Below are positions 7,977-16,740 of a stretch of DNA of 64,000 bases, piece after piece. The notes under the pieces are model-generated. The model was not told where the DNA came from, ran no database searches, and was given only the letters and a program-made list of their open reading frames with translations. Made by a program: the position numbers and the translations under genes. Positions within the stretch are counted from its first letter, which is position 1. Each line of letters starts with the position of its first letter. Origin of the DNA: Pedobacter sp. PAMC26386 (lineage in GTDB: Bacteria > Bacteroidota > Bacteroidia > Sphingobacteriales > Sphingobacteriaceae); assembly GCA_014302835.1 (NCBI GenBank), contig CP060294.1:3807067-3871066 (forward strand). The letters run 5' to 3'.

Positions 7977-8870
7977 TTAAAAAGAAATATATGGGGCTAA
8001 CTTTTCTATAGTTTCAGCAGATAAAATTGCCACCTTTTTTAAGTCTGCAATATTACTATAATTTCCGTGTTGTTTTCGAAACTGAATGATCGCATTGATC
8101 TGTTTATACTTTAAATAGGGGTGATTCTTTAAATCATCAAACAATGCAGTATTAAGGTTAATTCTCGTCAGTGCCTGCTCGTCCAGATTCAGCTGATCTT
8201 TAATTTCAAAATACTTTAAACTATCCAGTCCATATACCTCCAATAGCTGTTCTTTTTTACAAAACCCGCCAAGACGCTTCCGATAATTGAAAATCCTTCT
8301 GGCAAAGGCCGGCCCTATTCCTTTAACCTCCAGCAACTGCAAAGTATCAGCCGTATTTAAAGGGACTAAAATTAAAGGCTGCTTCGCAGGATGAATATAT
8401 GCAGGATTAGATTTTCGCAATTCCTGTTCCCCTGTTTCTTCTATATATATATAAGGTAACAATTTCACGTACATTTCAGGGCTGATTACATACATTTTCT
8501 GCAAGTCTTCCTTTTGACGGTATCTCCCCCCCTTCTTCCTGTATCTTAAAATTACAGCCGCCTGCTTAGCAGAAAGGCCCAACAGTTGCCAATCCGCCGC
8601 TCCGATATGGTTAGGGTCAAATCTGAATAACCTTGATTTTCCGGATGAAATCGACTCATGCTGATCATATGCAGCTTTCTCTTTCTTTCTCCTAATCAAT
8701 ACTAACTCATTAATGGCTGCTTTTTCTGCTTTAAGATCCCATTGCTCTTCCACAAAAACATCGTAAACAAAAGGAGCCGCACGGATCATTCCGATCAGCA
8801 CAATCATCACCATTAAACCATTATATTCCCGTTTAGAGAAATTGAAATAGATACTTAGCCATTTCCGCAT
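7977..8870 (-). CDS. Membrane-anchored helix-hairpin-helix (ComEA-like) protein
   Basis: 297 aa. An N-terminal membrane segment (about residues 19-38, LMVMIVLIGMIRAAPFVYDV) is followed by a charged linker and three helix-hairpin-helix units. These are near residues 90-140 (LLGLSAKQAAVILRYRKKGG), 170-215 (LLEVKGIGPAFARRIFNYRK) and 235-297. HhH motifs bind DNA without sequence specificity, and ComEA uses them in DNA uptake, so binding of extracytoplasmic DNA is possible. The role is not established for this Bacteroidota family. It is co-directional with apt and only 2 nt from it. Confidence 0.82.
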   Translation of the reverse strand: MRKWLSIYFNFSKREYNGLMVMIVLIGMIRAAPFVYDVFVEEQWDLKAEKAAINELVLIRRKKEKAAYDQHESISSGKSRLFRFDPNHIGAADWQLLGLSAKQAAVILRYRKKGGRYRQKEDLQKMYVISPEMYVKLLPYIYIEETGEQELRKSNPAYIHPAKQPLILVPLNTADTLQLLEVKGIGPAFARRIFNYRKRLGGFCKKEQLLEVYGLDSLKYFEIKDQLNLDEQALTRINLNTALFDDLKNHPYLKYKQINAIIQFRKQHGNYSNIADLKKVAILSAETIEKLAPYISF

Positions 8871-9184
8871 ACGGGTCTAATGTACTCCCGTTAATTAATA
8901 ACTTGTTTAAATTTGTTAAATTTGTGCCAAATGAGGCAAATGTTACAAAAACAGCATTTTCTATTTCGAAAAAAGGCTCCGGATTTCTGGAAACCTCTAA
9001 ATACAATGGACATTCCAAAAAATATTTAACGCTGTTGCAGCCAGAAAACATCGTCCGGAGAAATTAATCTATAAATTTAAACAGGCTCTAAGAATATAAA
9101 TCTTATTTTTGAGATTGATTCAAGTTCATGTTTAGCTATAATAGGATGAATATGTACACAATCCCCCCTCTTTTAAAAACAGAT

Positions 9185-10936
9185 ATGAAGATCATAACAA
9201 CCAAAGAATTTGCCAAGGCTACTAAAATTGATAAGCTCGGTGTTCCGGGACTGGCAGATTTGCTGATGGAAGTAATGAAATTAAATGATATCAATAAAGT
9301 TTTCTCTCAAAACCAACATTTCAATGGTTTAGAGTTCGTAGATAAAATACTGGAAACAATTGGGGTGTCTATTGATTTCGACGAAGACGACCTGAAGAAT
9401 ATTCCTAAAACCGGCGGATTCATTGCTATAGCAAACCACCCATATGGTGGAATAGAAGGTCTTGCTTTGGTGAAGCTACTTTGTACCGTAAGACCGGAAG
9501 CCAAAGTAATGGTTAATTTTATTTTACAGAAGATCCCTAATCTGAATGAATTTTTTGTTGCTGTTAACCCTTTTGAAAATGTACAGCACTCTTCCAGTAT
9601 CAGCGGATTAAAAGCAACATTTGATCTTTTGCAAAATGGTGTACCGATTGGAATTTTTCCGGCAGGTGAAGTATCGACCTTTAGTCTTGACAAACAGGAA
9701 ATCACAGACCGCTTATGGCATCCAGTAGTAGGAAAACTAATTGCTCGTGCAAAAGTACCGGTAGTACCGATTTATTTCCATGGTAATAATGGTGTACTAT
9801 TCAATATTCTTAGTTTTATTCACCCGACCCTTCGCACGGCAAAATTACCTTCCGAGTTTTTAAATAAACAAGGATTAAAGATTAAAGTCAGAATTGGGAA
9901 ACCAATTCATATTGAAGATATCTCTTACCGTAACAATACAAACAAATTACTGGATTTCCTTCGTGCACGTACTTATGCACTGGGTACAAGTATAGAACAG
10001 GAAAGGAAATTATTTAACCCAATCAATCTTTTCAAGATTAAAAAAACTCCCGAACCGATTATTGAGGAAACTTCCAGGGCCAGCATCATTGAAGAGATTG
10101 ACGAGTTGGAAGCCTACCGTGTCTGGTCAGAAAAAAACTATGAAGTTTATATTAGCCCTTCGGCTAATATCCCAAATATATTAAGAGAAATTGGCCGTTT
10201 GAGAGAAATCACTTTCAGAGAAGTAGGTGAAGGTTCCAATAAAAAGATAGATCTTGATAACTATGATATCTATTATCATCATTTATTTATCTGGGATAAA
10301 GATCAGCAAAATATTGTTGGTGCTTACAGGATTGGCAAAGGTGATGAGATTTTAAATACATTGGGAAAAAGAGGATTCTATCTATCAGAGCTCTTTAAAA
10401 TCAAAGAACCATTTTATCCTGTCTTACAACAAGGAATTGAACTTGGGCGCTCATGGATCCGTAAAGAATATCAGCAAAAAGCTTTACCACTGTTCCTCCT
10501 TTGGAAAGGCATCTTAAAGTATCTTTTGGATAACCCGCAATACCGTTACATGTTCGGCCCGGTTAGCATCAGTAATAACTTCTCTAAATTTTCTAAATCA
10601 CTGATTGTTGATTTCATCACCAAGAACCATTTTGATTATGAACTGGGACAATATGTAAGACCAAGAAATAAATTCAAGGCTGACTTATCTGCTATAGACA
10701 AAGATTTATTGATTGAAAGCAGTGATTCGTTAAAAGATCTTGATGTCTTGATATCTGATATTGAAAATACACATATTAAAATTCCTGTGCTGTTAAGACA
10801 GTACCTGAATCTCAATGCTAAAATTATCTGTTTTAATATAGATCCGAAGTTTTCAGATTGCCTGGATGGATTTCTTGTGGTGGATATGCAAAGTATCCCA
10901 GCAGAAATGCTGGAGAAAATTGGTAAAAATTTTTAA
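9185..10936 (+). CDS. Bifunctional acyltransferase: PlsC-like domain fused to GNAT N-acyltransferase (OlsF-like)
   Basis: 583 aa from ATG 9185 (MKIITTKEFAKATKI). In-frame ATGs at 9128, 9146 and 9152 would add a tail with no visible function. The N-terminal half is a lysophospholipid acyltransferase domain: IAIANHPYGGIEG holds the HX4(D/E) catalytic motif, and IGIFPAGEVSTF the substrate-binding motif. The C-terminal half (from about residue 300) resembles the hemolysin/OlsB GNAT N-acyltransferases (GAYRIGKGDEIL, ELGRSWIRKEYQ). This domain order matches OlsF, known in Flavobacterium and Serratia to make ornithine lipids alone. Bacteroides uses separate GlsB/GlsA for glycine lipids, so the amino acid used here is uncertain. 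It is monocistronic. Confidence 0.85.
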   Translation: MKIITTKEFAKATKIDKLGVPGLADLLMEVMKLNDINKVFSQNQHFNGLEFVDKILETIGVSIDFDEDDLKNIPKTGGFIAIANHPYGGIEGLALVKLLCTVRPEAKVMVNFILQKIPNLNEFFVAVNPFENVQHSSSISGLKATFDLLQNGVPIGIFPAGEVSTFSLDKQEITDRLWHPVVGKLIARAKVPVVPIYFHGNNGVLFNILSFIHPTLRTAKLPSEFLNKQGLKIKVRIGKPIHIEDISYRNNTNKLLDFLRARTYALGTSIEQERKLFNPINLFKIKKTPEPIIEETSRASIIEEIDELEAYRVWSEKNYEVYISPSANIPNILREIGRLREITFREVGEGSNKKIDLDNYDIYYHHLFIWDKDQQNIVGAYRIGKGDEILNTLGKRGFYLSELFKIKEPFYPVLQQGIELGRSWIRKEYQQKALPLFLLWKGILKYLLDNPQYRYMFGPVSISNNFSKFSKSLIVDFITKNHFDYELGQYVRPRNKFKADLSAIDKDLLIESSDSLKDLDVLISDIENTHIKIPVLLRQYLNLNAKIICFNIDPKFSDCLDGFLVVDMQSIPAEMLEKIGKNF

Positions 10937-10942
10937 AATACA

Positions 10943-10975
10943 AATAGCCCGGACATCCACCCGGGCTATTTTGTT
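10943..10975 (+). terminator. Intrinsic terminator of the OlsF-like gene
   Basis: A perfect 10-bp stem, aatagcccgg (10943-10952) with ccgggctatt (10961-10970), is followed by TTGTT. It begins 7 nt after the stop codon. Confidence 0.85.
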
Positions 10976-11104
10976 ATCAACTAAACCTAAACTTGATAAA
11001 TACTAACCAAATATTTACACCACAAATATAGAGGCCATATGTTAAGTCAAGATTAAGAATTGATTATCTGTGTTAAACATTTCTATACATTAATAACATA
11101 TCGG

Positions 11105-12249
11105 CTATTTGAAATATGTCGCCAGCTGATACTGCAATTCGACCCCATTTAAATCTCTGACCACACCCTTTCCATCCGGGGCAACGACAATGCTTTCCGG
11201 AGTTCCATAGTTCCACATAGCTTTTCTGTAGCAAGGGTCCGGACTTTAATCCTCAGACTTGTATCCAGGCCAATCGATTTTCTTTAACTTCTTTTTCCCA
11301 GGTCTTTTTTCTTTTGACAGGATTTAGAGAGATACTGATTATCTTGAAATTCTTGTCCTTATAGCGTTTGAACGCTTTGATCATTCTATAGTTTTCTGCT
11401 ATGATCAGATCATTTCCAGTTACCCAAAAATAAAGGGCTACGTAATTACCACGAAAAGCAGAAAGGGAAACTGATTTCCCATATACATCATATAAAGTAA
11501 AGTCAGGTTCAACAGATCCAGACATCCTTAAACGGATAAGCCCGCCTATACGCTGCCCCTCTTTCATGTTCCGTAATTTTGGGTCGATAGACCGGTAGGT
11601 AGCATCTGTTCTTAGCATATCACTTCTCCTGCCTTCCCTGGTAATATCTGTCAATGCATACAAACTGAAAAAAGATTGCGGATGATTATGGATAAACTGT
11701 AATTGTTTTTCATAGCGTTCGGTTTTGAACTGATGCATATATTCATCAAAACCTTTGGTAAATGAATACGCTCTCCATAAAGTGGGAGCAATTCTGTTAC
11801 GGTAATTCCCGTAGGCAACATCTACGGTTCCACCTATGAATTGATTATAGACCGTGTATTCCTATGAATATTTGCCTCAGGCACCGTTTCGTGTATTAAC
11901 GGAATCCTCAGCGGCAATATTGATATCCACATTGCCTATAAACACTTTGAGTTCATCTGGATTATCCAACAGTCCCGTCTTAGCTTTTCCAATACCCATC
12001 CCTATCCAAAGTGATGTATACCAGCTCCGGACTCTTTATCTTGCCTTTAAACTCGAAGACACCATTTACGCCGGTATAGAATCTATTGCTTTCTTATCCG
12101 AACATTCCAAATAAACTTTTGCGCGTGAATTGAAAACGCCTATTTTCCCTTTGATGGTAAACTCCTGCTGCGCAACTCCTTTTTGCTGAGCCAAAACCAA
12201 TCCTCCCCCAATACTAAAAAATCAATAAACTTAATACTATGCTTTGCAT
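11105..12249 (-). pseudogene. Degraded TlpA/ResA-like thioredoxin-fold lipid-envelope protein with DUF4369-type N-terminus
   Basis: Reading the minus strand across frames gives pieces of one protein. A signal-like start MQSIVLSLLIF then a stop lies near 12249. A DUF4369-like part (EFTIKGKIGVFNSRAKVYLE, then NGVFEFKGKIKSPELVYITL in another frame) lies at 11985-12180. A 161-codon open part spans 11253-11738, with DFTLYDVYGKSVSLSAFRGN. A C-terminal piece PCYRKAMWNYGTPES runs to a stop at 11105 in yet another frame. At least four frame disruptions make it non-functional. The usual CxxC of the thioredoxin fold is replaced by a sequence without cysteines (YFWVTGNDL). No intact copy is nearby. Confidence 0.85.
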
Positions 12250-12363
12250 AAAATCTGTAACACCTATAGACTTATCAAATGAACAAACCATAATTTATGG
12301 ACCAATACAACAGATTTACAGGGGGTTCCGCCCCATTTACAAATATGATTTTATTGCATACAA

Positions 12364-12396
12364 AAAAACCTTATCTAAATTAATAGATAAGGTTTT
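12364..12396 (-). terminator. Intrinsic terminator of the Oar-like receptor gene
   Basis: A perfect inverted repeat, aaaaaccttatct (12364-12376) with agataaggttttt (12384-12396), gives a U-rich end on the minus strand. It lies 38 nt after the stop codon at 12434. Confidence 0.8.
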
Positions 12397-12433
12397 TCAA
12401 TCTTGCCTTTCTTAAAAAGGATTTAAGTATTTA

Positions 12434-15400
12434 CTAGAAGCTGTATCTCAAGCCAAACTGCATTTGGAAACGAGATGCAAAGAAGTCTTTTGAATAAGTA
12501 CTTGCGTTCTTCTGATCGAAGGTATAAGTAGGGTAAGTTGTTGCATTACCAGCCCCACCAGTTGTAGTACTCAAACCAACACTTGCCATTGAATTATAAG
12601 TGTTAGGAGAGAAATACTGGACACCCCAGTTTTTATTTAACAAGTTAGTTAAGTTAACGATATCATAAGTAAATGTTAAAGTATGCTTATGTGAACCATT
12701 CTCTATGATCCTGATATCCTGAGCAAAACGGAAGTCTAATTGGGTATTCCAAGGTGTCCGTGCAGCATTTCTTTCTGTAAAGTTACCTCTTCTTGTTTTA
12801 AGATATTTGTCACCATCAATAAGGTTATCAAATTGAGCGGCCTGCTGCACAGCACTAATAGCTGGTGTAGTTCCAGCTGCTGGTCTATCTTTAAAGAAGT
12901 TAATAGTTTCTCCTGCTTTAGGAATATAAACTAAACTTACGTTCTGCCCTGTCCCATTGATTGTAGTATTCAGGAATCCGTAAGAATATGGAGAACCTGA
13001 TTGCGCACTATAGAAAAGAGAGAAGCTAGATACATATTTGTTAGCTTTATCCCAGGCTACTTTATAATTCACCGTTGATACGATACGGTTACGAATATCA
13101 AAATTGGAAGTAGCTAACTGAGGATTATTAGGGCTCAAAGCCTGATTCAACTGCCAGTTAGACTCCATTGAATTTCTGATACCGTTAGTCACATCTTTAG
13201 ATTGTCCATAAGTATAAGCTGCCATTACATCTAAACCAAAAGGGAAAGATTTAGCAACCTGACCTGTTACACTGTAACGGTAACCTTTGCTTGTATTTGA
13301 AAGCAGGTACGCATTCGTATATGCCGGATTATTCTTAGCCGTACTGACGTAAATTGGTTGTTGATGCTGCGTATCATAAATCATGTAAGTAGGATTATCT
13401 ACAATGTTAATCTGTTGAAATTTCAAATCATTGATGACTTTAGTATAAATACCTTCAACTGTGAATTTCCACTGATTTTCAGTTTTATAATCAAAAGCTA
13501 AACTACTTCTCCATGTTTTAGGCATTTTGAAGTTGTTATCAATTAAATCAACCTGAGTTTGACCATTTGCATCATTTACATTGATTGGTTTACCATTTTT
13601 ATCCACTTGTTTAGAAACATATCCTGCCTCACCATTGCCATTTAAAGCATCTCTGATAGGATCACTTCCTGGGGTAAATGCAATCTGTGATGATTTATTA
13701 TCATATGCACCATAAGTTACCCCATTGTTGTAATAAGCATATCCTAGCCATGCAAAAGGAACTCTACCCGTGAATAAACCGCTACCACCACGCATAATCA
13801 AGCTCTGGTCACCCAATACATCGAAGTTGAATCCAACACGAGGAGAGATCTGTACCTGTCCGAAAAAGCTATTTTTAATCTGACTTGGTTGTGTATAGGT
13901 ATAAGTAGTACCATAATTAGGATCAACCGGAGCACCTGTTGTTTTTGAACTTAACGGTTGTTTATTTGGCATATCAGCTAAATCAAATCTTAAACCATAA
14001 GTCAGCTTGAAACGATCAGACACCTGCCATTGATCTTCTCCATATACGCTATACATATTTAACTTGAACTGTGCTGGTGGGTTAGCCATAATGTTATCCC
14101 TGGTATTGTCAGCATAGTTAAAATTGGTACGAACACGGGTAGGAGTACCAGCTAAGAAACCATCAACATCTTTATAGGATATACGACCATTCCATGCATT
14201 CACAAAACCGTAAGTAATGTTATACAACTCATTGTGTGTACCAAATGTAAATGTGTGTTTTCCTTTAGTTAAAGTAAAGTTGTCAGTAAATTCAAATGTC
14301 TTTTGTTTCATATTGAAAATACTTGCTTCACGGTCTGTTCCTAAGAAAATTGTTCCACCATTTCCACCACCAATTTCAATCTGTGGTAATGCAGGATTAG
14401 AAGTTGGATCTCTAAAGTCATGAATACTTGAATAACCAACCACTAAACTATTTGACATATCATTATTGATTCTGCTTTTCAATTCAGCAACTGTAGAACT
14501 TTGATTATTTGTTTGTTTATAATCAATACCACCAAACCTGAAGTTTGATTGATCACGCTCTAAGTTAGTTGCTTCAGAAGTAATCGTGTTGTTACGAATA
14601 GTCAACTGATTTTTATCGTTGATATTCCAATCCACACGGTTGAAGAATTTATTTGATTTGGCGTAAATGTTATAATTACCATAAGAACCAACATCTACAC
14701 CATATTTGTTTTTCATTAAATCAGAAATCTTTTGCGCCTGATCTAAAGTAATCACGGTATTATCCGGAGAACCAGCCGCAAGAATCACAGGATCTTGACG
14801 ACGTGTAATCTCCTCATTGGTAAAGAAGAATAATTTATTTTTAATAATAGGGAAGCCTAATCTGAAACCAGTCTGATAATCATGGAAAGCCGAAGGCTCT
14901 TTTGATCCATCACCAGCTTTATTTTTACCAATTAAACTTGCGTTACGGCCATAACCATAAATAGATCCTGATACATCATTTGTACCTGAACGGGTTACCG
15001 CATTCACACTACCACCAGTAAAGTTACCAATCTTAACATCGTAAGGAGCTAATAGAACCTGAACATCCTGAATTGCATCAATTGATACCGGATTTGTTCT
15101 TGTACTGCTACCTGGCATACCAGAGCTTCCACTCTGACCACCTAATGAAGGACTAAAACCTATTGCATCATTATTAATTGCACCATCAATGGTTACGTTA
15201 TTGTATCTGAAGTTGGTTCCCATAAATGAGTTATCCTTACTTCCTTGTGGAGTTGTACGAGTTAAATCCGTTAAGCTTCTGCTCACAGTAGGCATATTTT
15301 TGATTTGCTCTTCGCCAATCTGCGTACCTGCTCCAACCTTAACACCACCTCTTTTACCTTTAACAGTAACCTCACTCAGTTGCTGCCCTTCATCTGTAAG

Positions 15401-15736
15401 GGTGAAGTCCATCCTTTGATCAGTACCTAAACCAAGGCTGCTGATTTCTTTTTCCTGTTTGTTATAACCAACATAAGTAACAGTGATTTTGTATGGTCCA
15501 CCAGGATTTAAGTTATTGATACGGAAATATCCATCCGATCCGGTAACTGCACCATATTTAGTTCCTGTAGGAGTATGTAAAACCAAAACACTCGCTCCAG
15601 GAATAGTCTGTCCTTTTGCATCTTTAATTTTACCATTAACGCTGGATGTCGTTACCTGAGCATTCACACCTAACCCAATAAAAAGGAGGAAAGTAAGAAT
15701 TACGCAGGAGAGATTAATTGTTAGAAATTTTTTCAT
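12434..15736 (-). CDS. Oar-like TonB-dependent outer membrane receptor
   Basis: 1100 aa. A signal peptide (residues 1-26, ending GVNAQ) is followed by a carboxypeptidase-regulatory-like beta-sandwich (VNGKIKDAKGQTIPGASVLV, about 33-115), a TonB plug (about 140-255, with FTGGSVNAVTRSGTNDVSGS) and a long barrel ending FQMQFGLRYSF with terminal Phe. This is the Oar-type arrangement common in Bacteroidota, different from SusC because no SusD follows. The substrate is unknown. The gene is monocistronic with a 355-nt gap before the next gene. No TAnnTTTG promoter was found there. Confidence 0.9.
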   Translation of the reverse strand: MKKFLTINLSCVILTFLLFIGLGVNAQVTTSSVNGKIKDAKGQTIPGASVLVLHTPTGTKYGAVTGSDGYFRINNLNPGGPYKITVTYVGYNKQEKEISSLGLGTDQRMDFTLTDEGQQLSEVTVKGKRGGVKVGAGTQIGEEQIKNMPTVSRSLTDLTRTTPQGSKDNSFMGTNFRYNNVTIDGAINNDAIGFSPSLGGQSGSSGMPGSSTRTNPVSIDAIQDVQVLLAPYDVKIGNFTGGSVNAVTRSGTNDVSGSIYGYGRNASLIGKNKAGDGSKEPSAFHDYQTGFRLGFPIIKNKLFFFTNEEITRRQDPVILAAGSPDNTVITLDQAQKISDLMKNKYGVDVGSYGNYNIYAKSNKFFNRVDWNINDKNQLTIRNNTITSEATNLERDQSNFRFGGIDYKQTNNQSSTVAELKSRINNDMSNSLVVGYSSIHDFRDPTSNPALPQIEIGGGNGGTIFLGTDREASIFNMKQKTFEFTDNFTLTKGKHTFTFGTHNELYNITYGFVNAWNGRISYKDVDGFLAGTPTRVRTNFNYADNTRDNIMANPPAQFKLNMYSVYGEDQWQVSDRFKLTYGLRFDLADMPNKQPLSSKTTGAPVDPNYGTTYTYTQPSQIKNSFFGQVQISPRVGFNFDVLGDQSLIMRGGSGLFTGRVPFAWLGYAYYNNGVTYGAYDNKSSQIAFTPGSDPIRDALNGNGEAGYVSKQVDKNGKPINVNDANGQTQVDLIDNNFKMPKTWRSSLAFDYKTENQWKFTVEGIYTKVINDLKFQQINIVDNPTYMIYDTQHQQPIYVSTAKNNPAYTNAYLLSNTSKGYRYSVTGQVAKSFPFGLDVMAAYTYGQSKDVTNGIRNSMESNWQLNQALSPNNPQLATSNFDIRNRIVSTVNYKVAWDKANKYVSSFSLFYSAQSGSPYSYGFLNTTINGTGQNVSLVYIPKAGETINFFKDRPAAGTTPAISAVQQAAQFDNLIDGDKYLKTRRGNFTERNAARTPWNTQLDFRFAQDIRIIENGSHKHTLTFTYDIVNLTNLLNKNWGVQYFSPNTYNSMASVGLSTTTGGAGNATTYPTYTFDQKNASTYSKDFFASRFQMQFGLRYSF

Positions 15737-15998
15737 TTTTCTTGCTTCTGTTTTTTTTTGTAAAACTAGGGCTGCAATATGACGTTAATATTAATTTCAC
15801 ATGAATGAGCCTATGAGTTAATATTAAATTATAGATGGATTAAAAACCCATTAAAAACAGCTCAAAAAGAGTCTTTACGATACAAAAAAAAAGGTTTTTT
15901 TGTCTAAATAATATTTCTAAACAATTACAAGAAGTCTTAAAATAGTGTTTCCACAATATTAAGCTTACGTTAAGTCGGCACAAATCGGTATATATTAC
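15737..15998. other. AT-rich intergenic stretch upstream of the Oar-like receptor
   Basis: About 260 nt without a plausible gene. It contains A/T homopolymer runs, for example near 15887-15902, but no TAnnTTTG element in either orientation at a useful spacing. It presumably holds the receptor promoter and leader. Confidence 0.5.
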
Positions 15999-16037
15999 AT
16001 AACGAAGCCGCTGAGTGACACTCAGCGGCTTCGTTAT
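15999..16037 (-). terminator. Strong hairpin downstream of the Mpo1-like gene
   Basis: A perfect inverted repeat, ataacgaagccgctgag (15999-16015) with ctcagcggcttcgttat (16021-16037). It lies about 55 nt after the Mpo1-like stop codon. The T-rich flank is stronger on the plus-strand side, so it may act in both directions or mainly stabilise the 3' end. Confidence 0.65.
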
Positions 16038-16091
16038 TTTACATTATTTTATTTGAATCACTGGCATAGCCAGTTGACTAAATCATGCACA

Positions 16092-16616
16092 TTAATATTT
16101 CAGTCCAACTTTAAGACAAACGAAGTGTAATAACCAGATCGGACCGATTAACAGAAACTTAACATCTTGCAAAAATGAAGGCTTTTTTCCTTCTATTTTG
16201 TGACCAATGAACTGGCCGATCCAAGAAAGCACAAAAATAACCACACAAACCAACCACAGGGCTGGTCCTCCGGCCAATGCCCATTTTTCCAGCTGTACAA
16301 TAATAAATGCCGCAGCAAAGATCAATAAGATCATCATGTAAGAAAGTACTGGTGATAAGCGGTAATAGTAGTAACCAGAAAAAGCAATCAAAAAAGAAGC
16401 CCAGTTCACAAATCCATTATATTTCCCTAAGAAACCAAGAGTAGGGAAAGGAATAGCCCAGATCAGGCCTAATAAACTAAAAACAATTAATGGAACACAA
16501 ACCCAGTGAATCAGTTCATTAGATGGATTCTGATGACTTTCTGAATACGTATCAAACAAAATATCTACTTCCTTTTTATTCTCCGCTCTCACAGTCTGGA
16601 CTTTTTGCTTTTTCAT
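16092..16616 (-). CDS. Mpo1-like (DUF962) membrane protein
   Basis: 174 aa with about four hydrophobic segments. The N-terminal YSESHQNPSNELIHWVCVPL and the C-terminal IGQFIGHKIEGKKPS and GPIWLLHFV fit the DUF962/Mpo1 family. Yeast Mpo1 is an Fe(II)-dependent dioxygenase that removes one carbon from 2-hydroxy fatty acids, and its required histidines correspond to those in SHQNP, LIHW and GHKIEG here. A role in 2-hydroxy fatty acid turnover is plausible because Bacteroidota make hydroxylated lipids. That role is inference. The gene lies alone after rny, with its own hairpins on both sides. Confidence 0.85.
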   Translation of the reverse strand: MKKQKVQTVRAENKKEVDILFDTYSESHQNPSNELIHWVCVPLIVFSLLGLIWAIPFPTLGFLGKYNGFVNWASFLIAFSGYYYYRLSPVLSYMMILLIFAAAFIIVQLEKWALAGGPALWLVCVVIFVLSWIGQFIGHKIEGKKPSFLQDVKFLLIGPIWLLHFVCLKVGLKY

Positions 16617-16683
16617 CTGTTTAGTTTTGTTTATAATAGGGCACGAAGCTATCCAATAAACAAGATAGTTTCATACTATAAAA

Positions 16684-16715
16684 ATAAAAAAAGCGATAGA
16701 ATAATCTACCGCTTT
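16684..16715 (-). terminator. Intrinsic terminator of rny
   Basis: Arms aaagcgataga (16690-16700) and tctaccgcttt (16705-16715) pair with one G-U on the minus strand, followed by a T run. It begins 26 nt after the rny stop codon. Confidence 0.8.
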
Positions 16716-16740
16716 CATTAATAATATTTACAAGTTCTGC

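Noticed and set aside
8908..8924. Two overlapping TAAATTTG elements on the plus strand
   Set aside because: No TTG at 17-20 nt upstream and more than 200 nt from the next plus-strand start; likely a chance tandem repeat.
8833..9051. 72-codon minus-strand open frame upstream of the helix-hairpin-helix gene
   Set aside because: Overlaps the start of that gene, has no recognisable similarity, and covers the probable promoter region.
11023..11050. Promoter-like TTG-N17-TATATTTG on the minus strand after the OlsF-like gene
   Set aside because: Points into the terminator and antisense of the gene with no downstream gene on that strand; spacing is off; probably chance in AT-rich DNA.
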